From: Eonycteris spelaea
Lineage: Eukaryota; Chordata; Mammalia; Chiroptera; Pteropodidae
Direction: 5' to 3'
Length of the DNA: 64,000 nt
NCBI GenBank assembly: GCA_003508835.1
Contig: PUFA01000170.1
Coordinates: forward strand, 3,410,001 to 3,474,000
Shown: positions 24,263-36,310 of the stretch, piece after piece
Layout: every line of letters starts with the position of its first letter
Position numbering within the stretch: the stretch's first letter is position 1
Notes under the pieces: generated by a model
The model's input: only the letters and a program-made list of their open reading frames with translations
The model's database searches: none
What the model was told of the DNA's origin: nothing
Position numbers and translations under genes: made by a program

Positions 24263-25714
24263 GTGGAGAGAAGAGGTTTATGAATAAAGATGCACTATAA
24301 CACAGCTCTTTATCAGAGTCTGAAATCCTTCTACGGTCTGGGTGGGTCTCCTGGTGTGATAGATTTGGCAGATTACAGTGAACTCATTTTCACACAAACA
24401 TTGATGGGCCTGGAAAAAAACTCTACCACTTATATTATTATGTTTGGTGAGTTTTTAAAATTGAATTATTTTTGCTGTTGCATTGCCGTTGTTATGGATG
24501 GTGATGTTATTAACTCAAATATAATACATTCCTACTGCCTGGCTAGATAATAATGTGTTTGATAATTACTCTGGTATGCCATTTGAACATATTTTATTTT
24601 TTACAGTTTCCACTCAGTATAGGTTTTTATTTTTGCTGGAGCATATGTTTACTTTTCAGATCCCCTCTTCAGATTGAGCATAGGTAAACTTCTTTTTTAA
24701 GGTTTATAATGTACAAACATATTCCTTTTTATGCTACTGGGTTATTTATTGGATTAACTAGTCGGATTTGATGTGAAAGCTTAGGATGATATTGAAAACA
24801 CATCACTTCTATTGTAGCTAAGAAAATCAGCTTTAGAACTAGAGAGACCTTGTGCTGGGCATTATGTATAGACCTTTAGCTTTTTATCACAGCTGTTCTT
24901 TGTTGCCATGACAACAGAATTAACCATTTCATTAATATCACTGAGAAAAGACACCTATTTATGCATGTCTGACTAGGAACACGGTCTCTGTTCGCATTTC
25001 AAGGTCTTTGGCCGGTTCGTGTGCTTGCTTTTCTCTCTCAATATTTTGCTTAATGCTTCTACAGAATATTTGAAGCAAAGCTTCACGTTTTTAAAATAAA
25101 TTTCTATCGGCTACATTGGTTTGGCTGCTTTCAAGTGTCTCCTGAGTGGCAAAATGGGCTTCAGATTCTGAAGCTGGTGAAAGCAATAGGAAAGGAAATT
25201 TAATACAAAAGAAAACAGTTGCCTGTTATAAGAAAAGTCGCTTGTTTGTTTTTTCCTTCTTTGGGGCTCCACTTGGGGAAATGGGTGTTACTATAAATAC
25301 TAAAGAGTAATCCCTCATCAAAAGAGGTGATCCAGCTGTTTCTGTTGCCGCTGAAAGCAGGTAGTGTGCTGATTACAATTGTGATGAAAAGGCAGAAAAA
25401 AAAAATCCTAGGACAAGTAAAATCCATTATTTTGAAAATAATACCTGAAGAGAATAAATTTGCCCACTCCCCCCAAAGCTATGATAATTCCTCATATGTT
25501 TCTCTCTAGCTTTCCTTTTAAAGGAGAAAAAAAATGTTTGTAATATTGAACTCTATAAATATTCATATTTTTAAAGACCAACGCTGAAACTGCCTAACTA
25601 ACATTAAAGCAGCTTGAGGAAGCTGTTAACTCTGTTTTTCTATTCTGTACTTTAGTTAAATAAATAAAATTCTATCTTTCAGGTCTATTAATATTATTAA
25701 TTTCCATGTCTTCT
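24263..25714. other. Repeat-poor stretch with candidate regulatory motifs
   Basis: No repeats are recognised. It contains a near-perfect RFX X-box (24902-24915), an adjacent CAGCTG E-box, and ctatttatgcatg resembling MEF2/Oct-type sites within about 80 bp. The open frames at 24290-24550 and 25200-25509 are not protein-like. The repeat-free state is consistent with, but does not prove, a conserved non-coding element. Confidence 0.4.
24902..24915. promoter_or_regulatory. RFX X-box-like palindrome
   Basis: GTTGCCATGACAAC differs from the ideal two-half-site palindrome GTTGCCATGGCAAC at a single base. The motif is seen; occupancy is inference. Confidence 0.5.
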
Positions 25715-25900
25715 GAACATGTGCCATGTGTTAAGCAACTTTGCAAAGTGCTTTAAATTCATCTAATACATGAAACAAAAGCCGTGTGAAGGAGATACCG
25801 CTATGCCCACTTTCCAGCTGAGGAAACTGAGGCTCAGCAAGAACTCGTGGAAGACTTTACAACTAACAGGTGGGACTTGAACCCTCACCACTCACATCTC
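25715..25900 (-). repeat. MIR SINE
   Basis: Antisense MIR: tgtgccatgtgttaagcaac, aaagtgctttaaattcatct, ccagctgaggaaactgaggc, aacaggtgggacttgaaccc. Confidence 0.85.
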
Positions 25901-26234
25901 ACAGCCCGCGCCGGCGTCCGCTGGGGACAATGCTGCCCTCCGCTCTTCGTTTCTGCTCCTGTCAATATTGTAACAACACTTAAAATATTTACATTCCCTC
26001 CAAGACATTTTGTCCTGGGAGAGAGGAAAAAAAGTCTTAGGGAATATTATTCATAATAATTAAACTCATAAAACAAGAAGGCAGATTTGAACCAGTGACA
26101 TAAAATCTTTAAAAGCCAAGGGAGGTTCTGTGAGGCTAACTGCTCACATGTAAAGAATCCCGAATGCTGAATACCAGCCATGAAGAAAAGATCTCCTTGC
26201 AGAACACAGTGGGTTGTTTTTCTTTTTTACTTTT

Positions 26235-26830
26235 TGAGTTTTTTTCTTTTTTCTTTTTTAAAATAAGCTTTATTGAGATATAATTCCAATACCATTGACG
26301 TCATCTAAAATGTACAATTTAATAGTTTTTAATATACTTGTAAAGTGCACAACCATTACCACAGTCAATTTCAGAGCATTTTAACCCTCCCCCAAACCCT
26401 GCACCCATTAGCAGTCACTCTCTTTTTTCCTCTCTCCCTCTTCATCCCCCCACTTTTTCCCCACCCCGGAACCCCTACTCCTAGGAGACCACTAATACAC
26501 TCTCTATCTTTGTAGATGTGCCTATTCTGAACATTTCATATAAATGGAAGCATACATATAAGTGGAGGCCTTTTGTGTCTGGCTTCTTTCATTTGGCATA
26601 ATGATTTCAAGATTCATCCATGTTGTAGCAGGTGTCAGTTCTTCACTTCTTTGTTGGCTGAATAATATTCCATTATAGAGAAAAACCACATTTTGTTCGT
26701 TGTTGGACATTTGGGTTGTTTCTATTTTCTGGCAATGAGGAATAATACAGCTGTGAACATTTGTGTACAACTTTTCGTGTAGACACGTTTTCATTTTTCT
26801 AGGGGCTCTGTTTGTCCCTGCCATTCTTAT
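26235..26830 (-). mobile_element. L1 3'-end fragment (antisense)
   Basis: taagctttattgagatataa, ctaaaatgtacaatttaata, tgcacaaccattaccacagt, catttggcataatgatttca, then acatttgggttgtttctatt. The frame at 26522-26824 is part of it. Confidence 0.9.
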
Positions 26831-26839
26831 CTGCTAAAG

Positions 26840-29090
26840 AGATGGAGCTCAAAGATCCTCGAATGACTAAAGACCTCGTGGAATTCTCAACTGTAACCCA
26901 CGTCAGAGCTCTACTTCCATGTTCTGTGATTTATGAGTTAGAGACAGAGTAATTAATTCAGATAATGTTGCTCAGGATTCTTAGCTACTCTTATAACTAA
27001 GGTAGGCAACTAATTATTTTATAAGTAACAATAATCATTTGTTAGCTTCTTTAAAACCTTAAATTTTAAAACTATAAGAATACATTTGCATAAAATAAGA
27101 CTTAGTAGAGTCTCAGATAGAAATACTCCATCTATCGTACTTATTTATCAAATATGCATTTTGGAAGCATTACTTCTTTAGTGGAAGTAATAAGACCAAG
27201 AATAAAACCAAAAACAATGGGAGAACATGTGCACTCTATTTTCTACTTTTAAGTGCTAATCTTAAAAGAAGATTAATCCTTCAAGGCAGTCAAAGGATTC
27301 TCCACATTTCTCCGTCTCCCACAGTAACAAAGTCAACACCTTGCCCTCAGCAGACCAAAGGGAGCAGTTCTGACTTTCTTTTTTTTTTTTTTTTAATTTA
27401 GTTGTATGAGTATTCTTTAACAGATCAGATGATTTCTTAATTGGAAATAAGCACACCATTTATTTTTCTGAAGGGACACCCTGCAGGATCTTCTTAATGG
27501 TAGGTTGTTCTCTTGTATTGAAGGTATGAGTTTATCTTTGGTCTGAGTTGCATAAAGGAACCATGGAAATCATCATCCTTTTTTAAGGTACAAAGCATCC
27601 AAAGGAAGGTTATGAGTGAGGTCTTGGTATTTCTAAATGATAACTTGGGGGTGCCTAGCATAGTATTAATGTCCATTTCAGAACCCAACAGAAATTGCAT
27701 CAGCTAATAAGGTAAAATGAGGTTTTTTAAACAGTCGCTTCTCATTTCTGCACAAGAGGGCAGGCTTTCACTAAAACTACAGAAACGCTTTAGCAGAACA
27801 TTTTGTATTAACAGAGACCCCTCCAAACATAGATCTTCCAAAAAGAAGAGCTTCCTCGATGTAAAGAATGAAAAAATTATGAGGTAGTTAATACCATGTG
27901 CTGTCAATCCCAGAAAATGTCTTCACATCTAGATCACCATATAGCTGTTTACAGTTTCGGTGATATTTTGCCTTTACTGTTACATAAATGTTTGGATTTT
28001 TAAAACTACTATGGACAAATATAAACTTCTGAAATTAATGTTAAGCATAAGGTATTAAACTGTCCCTGAAGTCAAATCACTCAGCCCTAAAAGATAGTTT
28101 TTTTTTTCTGTAGCTCACACTAATGTTTTCCTGTGAGTTATTTATAATCAGATTTCAAGATTTTAGAATCAAATTGCCAAAATTGATTTGAAATTAGTAA
28201 CAATTTATATTGGGACAATTATAAATTTAAATTACAGAATATAGTCTAAGAGATTTACCAAGAAATTAAGAGAAGCCAAAAAGAGTTGCTATAATTCGTA
28301 CACTTTCAAAATAATTAACCATGCTTGACAGATAACATGTGATTTAAATGTATTATGATGGAACTCCAAATGCTATTTAAAAGGGGATTAAAGTTAATTT
28401 GTCACATAGAAAAGCAAATATAACTATCTTTATGTCTAGAGCTTTGGAATAAAATTTTTATGAAGTATAAACTAACCACAGACCTTTTTTCCTCTTAAAG
28501 TTTATGAAACTTTCAAGTAAATTTTTTACAGGAAATTACTGTCTCCAAGAATATAAAGGGTTTTATATGAAGGATGTGCTGATCAGTTGTTCTCCATGGA
28601 TACAGAGACACAAACAAGCAAAAACTCGTTTAATAAAGCAGAAGAGATTTCAATTGGACATAAGGCAGAACTTGTTGACTATCACGGTGATAAAGAAAAA
28701 TGGAGAAATCTTTTCAATAACTTTTTAAAGATAACTGTCCAAAAATATCCAGTGAAATGGATTGGAGATGTCTTTACTGTTTATACTGACATTTATAAAT
28801 TTGATAACTAGACAGGGAAATTAATATATACCTATTATCATTTCCACCATTTTATTTATTTTTCAACAAAAAAGTAGTCATTTCATACTAGTTAATCAGC
28901 TAATGAGGTAAACAAGCATCAGCATTTCAATCCCCTTCGGGTTTAGTGTTGTAAATAGATACAGGTCTATTTCTTACAGATCCAGCTAAAAATTAGGCAG
29001 ACCACTTGCCTTTCATTTTCCTCTAGATAATATTTAACTGGTGGAGAAATTTAAAAACAGCCAAGCATAAAAATATTCTTTAATTCTCAC
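26840..29090. other. Repeat-poor AT-rich intergenic stretch
   Basis: No family is recognised in over 2 kb apart from homopolymer runs (T at 27380-27395). Open frames at 27262-27907 (-) and 28504-28811 (+) are short. The latter frame reads MFSMDTETQTSKNSFNKAEE and onward, but overlaps a second frame of equal length and has no known match. Confidence 0.45.
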
Positions 29091-29099
29091 TTGCTCAAC

Positions 29100-29195
29100 A
29101 AATTTTACTAAATCGAGAGCTTCTAAAATGCAGGGACAGTAGGTACCAGGCACACTGCCTGGCACACAGGAGAATCCTAGTATAGGTTCACTGAA
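29100..29195 (+). repeat. L2 LINE 3' end
   Basis: aaaatgcagggacagtaggt, accaggcacactgcctggca, cacaggagaatcctagtata: L2 3' terminal block in sense. Confidence 0.65.
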
Positions 29196-29434
29196 TTATG
29201 TCTCCATAAGTTGCATTGTTTTCTGCATCATTCAAAGATCAAACTCTAAGTGTTATTACCATTTTGTAGATCACAGTTTGACTAGAGAGACAGAGCTAAG
29301 GTAAAAACTAGAAAAGTATTGCTTTGGACAGTAAAGCCCTTTCATAAACTATATGACCCTGTACTACTTTTAACTTGCTTTTTACCAAGCCATAATAACC
29401 AAATACTTGCAGAGTCTCACTTTACTGAAAGTAA

Positions 29435-29640
29435 ACTTCATTCAACAACAAATACTTACCTAACATTTATAATGTGCAAGACACTGTGCCAGGTGCTGTG
29501 GACACAGCCCGAAACAGGGCAGGCACTGTTTCTGCCCCTCCAGGAGCTTACATTCTAGAAAATATAAGCAAATTAAGTTGGCAACAAACCTTGTTATTAT
29601 AGTTGTTATAAGTGCTACAGAGGAGAAGTCCAGGATGCTA
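29435..29640 (-). repeat. L2 LINE 3' fragment
   Basis: Antisense L2: ttcaacaacaaatacttacc, gtgccaggtgctgtggacac, ccaggagcttacattctaga, tataagtgctacagaggaga. Confidence 0.85.
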
Positions 29641-29948
29641 TGAAAGATTATAATGATGTGGAGTAGTGATCACAGAACCTATTGTTGGTAAAGGAAAGGC
29701 AGGTACAGGATAGCTCTGGTTGATATTGAGAATTGATTTTATAAAGTGAGATCCAGAGGAGAGTAGGAGCAGCTACACAGGGGGTTACAGGATCGGAAGG
29801 GGGGAAAATTGCATTACAAACAGAGGGAAGAGGGGAGAGACCTGAGCCAGGGAAAAACATGGCCCCAGAGGGAGGAAAATAAAGCCAAAGTGTTGACACA
29901 CGGAGAGGGAGGGGAAGTTCTCGGCCCTATCAAAAGAGCAAACCAGGT

Positions 29949-30000
29949 ACACACACACACACGCACACACGCACACACACACGCACGCACGCACGCACAC
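29949..30000. repeat. (CA)n/(CGCA)n microsatellite
   Basis: Alternating purine-pyrimidine tract with CG steps (acgcacgcacgcacgcac). It creates the shadow frames at 29785-30129. Confidence 0.95.
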
Positions 30001-30009
30001 AGATGGAAG

Positions 30010-31757
30010 GCCAAGCCAGGTTGCAACCCACTAAGGAGAGGCGAGGTCTCACCAGTAAACCCCTCACTTACAGACCTGCTTTCTGTCCTCCCTCCACGAC
30101 TGATTTCTACACGGCACAGCGTCTTCTAACCACGCGTCAGCTCCTGCTCTCTAGTAAAGGTGATGTGGACCCTAGTGCAGTTGTCTATATGGAATCCGCT
30201 TGCCCGTGGAAGCGCCTCTTTGAGGATTTAATCATAACGTGGAACATTCCCTAGCAGAGCAATGCTGAAACGGGAGGCATAAAGGAAGCATAATTCTTGA
30301 AAAGCCCATTGTAGGCCTGAGTCTTTATAACAAAATAAAAGCTCCATATTAAACTAGAAGGCATTACACTTCTGTAAAATAAATTAAATAAATGGCCAGC
30401 AGGGGTGTTTTACACAATTTATTGGTGCCCTCTGCAGTCAGTGCTACATCTCATTAGTGGGTCTGTCACTCATGAAAAATGCGGCACCCGTTAGCATCAC
30501 TCATTAACTTAAAGCATGTGCCTGCACATCAAATATATACTTTTTAATTATGGGAACATGCTATAAAGCAGATGTGCATGTGTGCCACGAACAGCAAAGG
30601 GCAATCAAACCTACCCGAGCTTTTTCTTGATTTTTTCCACCAAAATGGTGAATAAGATAATGTTTTTTTCCTTTCAAATCTTTTCTCTCTAACGACTTTT
30701 TCTGCTTACATCCATTGCAATAATCCAGACTTTGCCAATTCTTTTCTTTCTTGACATTTCATTTTTAATTAAAAATGACATTTTAATTAAAAGGAAACAT
30801 ATGTAGAATAAATAGAATAACTCAGCAACAGCAAAGAGCTGGGGCTGTCTTGTCAGTATAGTTTTAACCTTTCTTGCTCACGGAAGTCTGTGCTGGACTT
30901 CTCTACAATGGTTTCTAAGGCGCATTCTTGATAGGAAAAAAGAAAATTTTTAAAAGGTGATCATCAAACCTAAATCTACTCACATTCAGAAAGCCCTAAG
31001 AGAAGTGCAGAGGGTAGAGATGAGAGAGGGGTACTTATTTCTTGTTTGGGACTTTCAGAACTGGGAAAATCAGTCTTTTTTCTGTTCAGAATATTAAAAC
31101 CTTCACTTTGGTGAGAAACCCCAGTTTTACAACTTTTTATGTTTACAGATGGCCTGATTTGGCGATCTTAAATGTTAAAGGAATTAGAAATCTGGTGGGA
31201 GGTAAACATAGCCAAAATTAAAGTATTACAATTACAACTAGCTTTCTTCTCTGAGCATCCATGACTGGGGATGGTTTGCACCTCCCAGAGCATCTTGCCT
31301 CCTGCGTCCGAGCTGGTGCTGGCGGGGTCCACTGGCAGTGGGCACAATCCCTCTCCCTGGGGTGAGCTGACTCCTTGTGCAAAAGTATATTGTGGTGTGG
31401 AGGAGAGAGCAGCCGGACTGAACGAGACGACAAAGAAAGAAGCCAGCAGTGGATAAACACTGCATGACGGGTGGCAAATGATTCTCTAAATACAACTACC
31501 AGTTAACATTAATTAGGCCGTGTCCTCAGAAAGCAGCATGAGGATGATCAGGTGTCGACATGGCGACACAGCTTTCACGCACTCAGTGCGCAGTGTCTAG
31601 CAAGCAGGAGGACCCTGGGACAGACGGAAACCAGGCACGGGCCATCACTGCGGTTGTAGCCTATAGCATGAAGGAAGAAGGCAGGGAACGTAATTGTGTG
31701 ATACCTGCTAGGTACGAGCAAGTAATTTGTCTTTTTAGTTCAAACAAGAATCTCGTA
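30010..31757. other. Repeat-poor stretch with candidate CTCF motifs
   Basis: No repeat family is recognised. It includes the convergent CTCF-like pair (30393-30437) and, downstream, homeodomain-type TAAT motifs (around 30545 and 30765-30790). Overlapping frames at 31218-31495 on both strands and at 31560-31877 are not protein-like. Confidence 0.4.
30393..30437. promoter_or_regulatory. Convergent pair of CTCF-like motifs
   Basis: tggccagcaggggtg (30393-30407, + orientation) matches the CCANNAGGGG part of the CTCF core with one off-consensus base. ggtgccctctgcag (30424-30437) reads in reverse as ctgcagagggcacc, also close to the core. They point toward each other 16 bp apart. Confidence 0.35.
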
Positions 31758-32196
31758 TGTCAGAGCGAGGGGTTGAAATGGGCCTCCCTTCAAAAAGATA
31801 TATTGAAGTCCCAATCTCCATCACCCCAGCAGATACATTTATTTGGAAATCGGGTCATCGCAAACGCGATTACTTAAGTTAAAATGAGTTCAAGCTGGAG
31901 CAGGAAGGGCCTCTAACACAACGGAAGTGGTGTCTTCATAAGATGTCATGAGAAGACAGGGACACAGAGAGAACACGTGATGATGACGGCAGAGCTCGGA
32001 GGTACGCAGCGGCTGGCCAGTGACTGTGGCCGATTGCCCGGCACCCACCAGAAGCTGGGAGACAACCCTGCAGTTTCAGAAGGAGCCTGGCCCTGCTAGC
32101 AACGCCACTTCCGTCTTCGAGTTTCCAGACTGTGAGACGATTAATTTAAATCACCCAGTTCGTGATACCTTGTTTGGCTGCCCTAGGAAACAAATA
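31758..32196 (+). mobile_element. MaLR/MLT1-type solo LTR
   Basis: It starts tgtcagagcgaggggttgaa and shows the tcaaaaagatatattgaagt block, tttatttggaaatcgggtca, gacagggacacagagagaac, caccagaagctgggagacaa, then ctgccctaggaaacaaatac. No internal region. Part of the frame at 31560-31877 and that at 32020-32277 lie inside it. Confidence 0.8.
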
Positions 32197-32214
32197 CAGT
32201 TGGATATAATTACC

Positions 32215-32332
32215 TTCGTGTATTACAGAGGAAAAATGAACCCTAGAAAGCTAAAATATTTTCTCCAGATCCCTTAGTTATCAAGGAGCCAAAATCAGTC
32301 TGACTTCAAGTTTATGCTTTCATGATGTATCT
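32215..32332 (-). repeat. MIR SINE fragment
   Basis: Antisense MIR: tattacagaggaaaaatgaa, then aaaatcagtctgacttcaag. Decayed. Confidence 0.5.
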
Positions 32333-32504
32333 CCAGGCCTTCAGACAGCTATCCAAACTGAGTTATATAATGACATAAGGCATTTTGACTTTTAAACACC
32401 TAAAGCACTTAATGTTAATGAAACAAGTCATCGCTTATTTTTTTTAATTAAAAAAATTTTTTATACTTTTATTAAGAATGACCACACAATCATCAAACTG
32501 GACT

Positions 32505-32720
32505 CTTTAAAAATGTATTTATTGAATTCCTATTATCTATCCTGCAGATATGGCTACAAGAATTGCTTTCATAGATCTTTCAATCAACCAAGGGAAATAG
32601 ACATGCAGAATATAGGTAAACAAGCACCTTCATGTTTTATAGGGTTGTGTACCTGATATAAATTGGGGACCGAAGACTTGTGCAGGGAGGAAGTTACAGA
32701 TGGGCTAGAATTCACTCCGT
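32505..32720 (-). repeat. L2 LINE 3' fragment
   Basis: Antisense: aatgtatttattgaattcct, ggaaatagacatgcagaata, aggtaaacaagcacc. Decayed. Confidence 0.5.
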
Positions 32721-32729
32721 TACATGTTC

Positions 32730-33510
32730 AAGCTATTAAGTACATCTTAAAGGGAATTTTTTTATCTGTTATTAAGGCTTAAAAACTGAATATGTAAAGC
32801 AAATAAGTATGTACCTAGCCATCAGCTGCCCAGCTGTCTAAAGCAAGTATGTGCATAATGAGAACCACATCACCTATCTCTACATACGGACTGGACACTG
32901 AGGATGAAAACTGTCTGTCCCTCACATACATAAATTATTGTCAATATTAGCATGACTTTACTCTTCTATTGTCCTTGTTAATGAAAATTCACCCTTCCAC
33001 GGGGCTCTATCTCAGGCAAATGGCTTGATTACTCATTAGAGAAACTTCTGGAAATATTCATCAACTCTTCCTCAGAAAACATAAACAGTTTGTGCCCTAT
33101 GATTCTTTGAATCCCTTCCTTCAAAAATCCTCCCCTTGCTATTTCCACCAGTCCCGGGAGGTTGCCTGGTGATTCTTGCTCACTTCTAGCCTAGTCCCCA
33201 CACCGAAACACTTATCTTAAACCAAAGCTGCAACTCTCAATAAATTCCAACCTTGCCTTATGCCCCCAGACACTGCCAACATTCTACTGAGATAGTGTTC
33301 TCTCTAACCTCAGTAAACAATTATTAAAAGGTAAATGGAGGCATATTTAAAATGTTAAGAGTTTATTTAAGCAAAAATCAATTCAAATCCAACTGCAGCC
33401 AAAATGGAAATGGTTAGGAGTGCTCTGCCAACAGGAACTAGGGGCAAGACTTTTATAGAAAAGAGGTGAGTACAAAGAAAGAAAATTAGTTGATTGGCAG
33501 TAGCTTAAAC
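32730..33510. other. Intergenic sequence, nothing firmly recognised
   Basis: The part from about 33330 may be the left flank of an older repeat cut by the MER1 insertion, with 33720-33930 as its right flank. I could not name it. Confidence 0.4.
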
Positions 33511-33711
33511 CAGGGGTCCCCAACCTCTAGGCTGCTCTGTGGCCTGTTAGGAACAGGGCTGCACAGCAGGAGGTGAGTGGCAGGTGAGCCAGCGAAGTTT
33601 CGCCTGTATCTGCAGCTGCTCCCCAGCGCTAGCATCACCGCCTCAGCTCCACCTCAGATTCGGCCTTAGACTCTCATAGGAGCCTGGTGCCAAAAAGGTT
33701 GGGGACTGCTG
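33511..33711. mobile_element. MER1-type hAT-Charlie MITE with perfect 8-bp TSD
   Basis: It begins caggggtccccaacctctag and ends aaaaaggttggggactgctg, giving matching 15-16-bp inverted ends. Inside are gtggcctgttaggaacaggg and ctgcacagcaggaggtgagt, the MER1 hallmark. The 8-bp gcttaaac occurs on both sides (33503-33510 and 33712-33719), exactly the target duplication expected of hAT transposition. At 201 bp it is an internally deleted form. Confidence 0.95.
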
Positions 33712-33719
33712 GCTTAAAC

Positions 33720-34247
33720 AGTGGCCTTATCTGAGAAAGCCTAGTTGGCTATTTGTTATTGATTGTCTTTGAGTTCTGATTTTTTAACCTCAAGACATTA
33801 TAGGCTTAGGTTTTTGGTTTGCTTGCTTACATATACTACGAAGGCATTAAAGCTACCTCAGTCTAATGACCTTCTTGTTTCACTAATTCAACATGATAAC
33901 CTGAATTTTATTTCATCAACAGATTGTGCTTGTGATATTTGGGAAAGCTAAGTGATTTAACAGTAGCAATGGTGAATAAATTTAAAAGAACAAGTTCAGA
34001 GCATAGAGAACAAGTTCAGTTTTTAGCATGCTGAGCTTTAGGTGTCTGAGAAACGATAAAGAAGAGAAGCCCAGTAAGAGCAGGTAAAGGGAGCTTCAAA
34101 GAGGTGCAAGCGGAAGACCTGGGGGTCATCGCCGAGACCATTCAAGGAGCAGGTATAGACTGATGCAGAGGGAAGCTAGCGCAGAAAGCGGAGAAGGAAT
34201 CGTGCTATAGAGATGGGGCAGAGGAGAGAACTCCAGAAAGGAGACTA
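33720..34247. other. Intergenic sequence, nothing recognised
   Basis: AT-rich, then purine-rich (34060-34245). The 62-codon frame at 33763-33951 is not protein-like. Confidence 0.4.
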
Positions 34248-34771
34248 TGAAAGACTGGAACGATTCCATTTTTCTGAGTGATCCCAAGATGAACTGTACG
34301 AAAAGTTCCCCAAAGGCCAGTGGTCAAGAACAATGCCTTACCACCTGGCCAAACCAGCCAAGCCAGATAATCAGTGGGCCCTTAAGGCACCCCCACCCTT
34401 ATTTCCTCCTGCACATAGTCTGATTACTGCACCCGGCACCTTCTGCACTCGGCCCTTTCTGCGCACGGCCCCCTCTATACGCAGCCCCACTGCGCACGAC
34501 CCCCTTTTGCACGCGGACCCAACAACCTACCACCCAATCCCTTTAAAGGTCAACCTAACCCCCAATCAGGTAACGCCAAGGCATCTCCCCAAGGCTTGCG
34601 GTTTTACCCTTTAAATTAGGTCCCAGCCCCTCGGTCGGGGCTCCTCTCAACCACTGCTGCGTCAGTGAACGAGTGGGGTCCACACTCGAGTTTGTCAGTA
34701 AACTCCCTCTTGCGCTTGCATCGGTGTCAGTTTCCTTCTAGGCTCGTGGAGTTCCAAACCAGGGCATTACA
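34248..34771 (+). mobile_element. ERV1 (gammaretrovirus-like) solo LTR
   Basis: It starts TGAAAGA, the usual start of gammaretroviral LTRs, and ends TTACA. The 4-bp acta flanks it on both sides (34244-34247 and 34772-34775), matching the target duplication of this class. Inside are the C-rich CpG-bearing U3 repeats (34430-34530), cccaatcaggtaacgccaag, a ttaaa TATA-like element and an agtaaa poly(A)-type hexamer followed by ctccctcttgcgcttgcatc. No gag, pol, env or primer-binding site adjoins, so it is a recombination-derived solo LTR. The frames at 34333-34614 and 34665-34853 lie in or across it. Confidence 0.85.
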
Positions 34772-34775
34772 ACTA

Positions 34776-36239
34776 GAAAGTAAAAGGATGGGGGAAATAT
34801 CAAGAAAATTAGCTATTATGGGCTCCAAAGGCAGAGGGCATTTCAAAAAGTAAGAAACAGTTGACAAGGCTAAATATTGCCAAAGGACACACACATACAT
34901 ACACACACTAAAATTGTGGGATTTACCATGAAATATCCTCCAAAAAAAGAACTAATTCAAAATCTAATTAATCTTGAAATGACCACAAATTTTTCAAGCC
35001 AATTTTATTGCTCTGCAATGTACAGCATCTACTTTGGAGGTCACATAATTCTGACTTCTCAGGAAAGAGTGAGCGCTAGTTAATAAAGAATGAAGTAGCT
35101 TTCATGAAAATAAACAAAAAATGTTGGCACCAAAATTATATGATGAGAAGAAGAATGACTTAGTTTTAATTTTTTTAAAGTAAACGTCAGTGTTCCTCAA
35201 GCTGTTCAATTACCGAGCCGGTTCCACCGTATTCTTTCAGCCCTGATCAAAACAAGCCAATACACTTTTTCTGATCCTTTCATGATCATCCTTGGAAACA
35301 GCAGGATCATGGAAGCAAGTCACATTCTCATCCCCCATCTCCCAAATGACTACGTGGTGTATCCTGGGCTGCTAAACAGAAGCTTTTCTCTTAGTCACTT
35401 AACTTTCTTTGGTTTTGTCTTTAAGCAAAAGGGTTTATCAGGTTCTGGGTTTTGTTTTACTTTTCCAGCTTCAGCCACTCTATCAGCTTAAGATAGGCTC
35501 GATTTGTTTTTGAGCTCTAGGGTCTCAGAGAAACAATTGACCGAGTGGTTTGCCTTCTATGACGAAGCAAGGTTTGGTTTCCTCAGTTTTTTCTTTCCCT
35601 GGATGGCAAACAGAAAGCACTCACTTGGATTTAAGGTTAGATCAGTTAATGATGGTGGCATCATGTGGACACAGCCTCAATTACTGATTTAAGGAAATAA
35701 TTTCGACATGATGCCAAATCATCTTCAGTAATTCTGGAACATAAAGACTTTGTATAAACTGAATTCAGTGACAACTATCCATAAACTACCTAGGACTTCT
35801 AATAGCATTCATTAGTGCTTGATGAAAGAATAAATCAATCTCACTGATCATTAAAAATCATTATTGCCATGCACAAAAATGCTAAGTACAATCTTTAAAG
35901 AATAAAGATCACCAAAGCCCATCAAGAAATAATTTAATTAGTATTTTCGGCCATGCACTAAGTCCAAGGCACTGTACCAGCTGACGGGGAAGGGAGATGG
36001 GAGGGTGGGAAAAGAAGTGCTGTATAAGGCAGCTCCTCTCCTGGGGAAGTTTAGAATTTGAATCATCTGGGACAACTGTCAGATTGCAGTATAATGCCAG
36101 GCTATCATTAATATGGTTTTTTATTATGCATTTTATAGTTCTGTGTAATACTACATACATGCGTACATATCTAAGTACCTAAAATATATACACTGGAGAA
36201 CAAGAGTCTCAAGGAAGCGGATCAGGCACTCCATTCATG
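34776..36239. other. Intergenic sequence, nothing recognised
   Basis: A short CA run lies near 34888-34910. Frames at 34877-35083, 35282-35491, 35504-35692 and 35909-36182 have no protein signature. Confidence 0.45.
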
Positions 36240-36310
36240 TTGCATCCAAGATGCTAGTCTCAGGGCTGGCACCAAATAATTGCTCAGAGTTTGTTGAATG
36301 AATAAATGAT
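36240..36310 (+). repeat. L2 LINE 3' end
   Basis: gctggcaccaaataattgct, cagagtttgttgaatgaata: the L2 tail with ttgaatgaat. Confidence 0.55.

Noticed and set aside
28504..28811. Two overlapping 74-residue frames as a small gene or pseudogene
   Set aside because: Both frames are equally open in AT-rich DNA, and neither shows recognisable family motifs.
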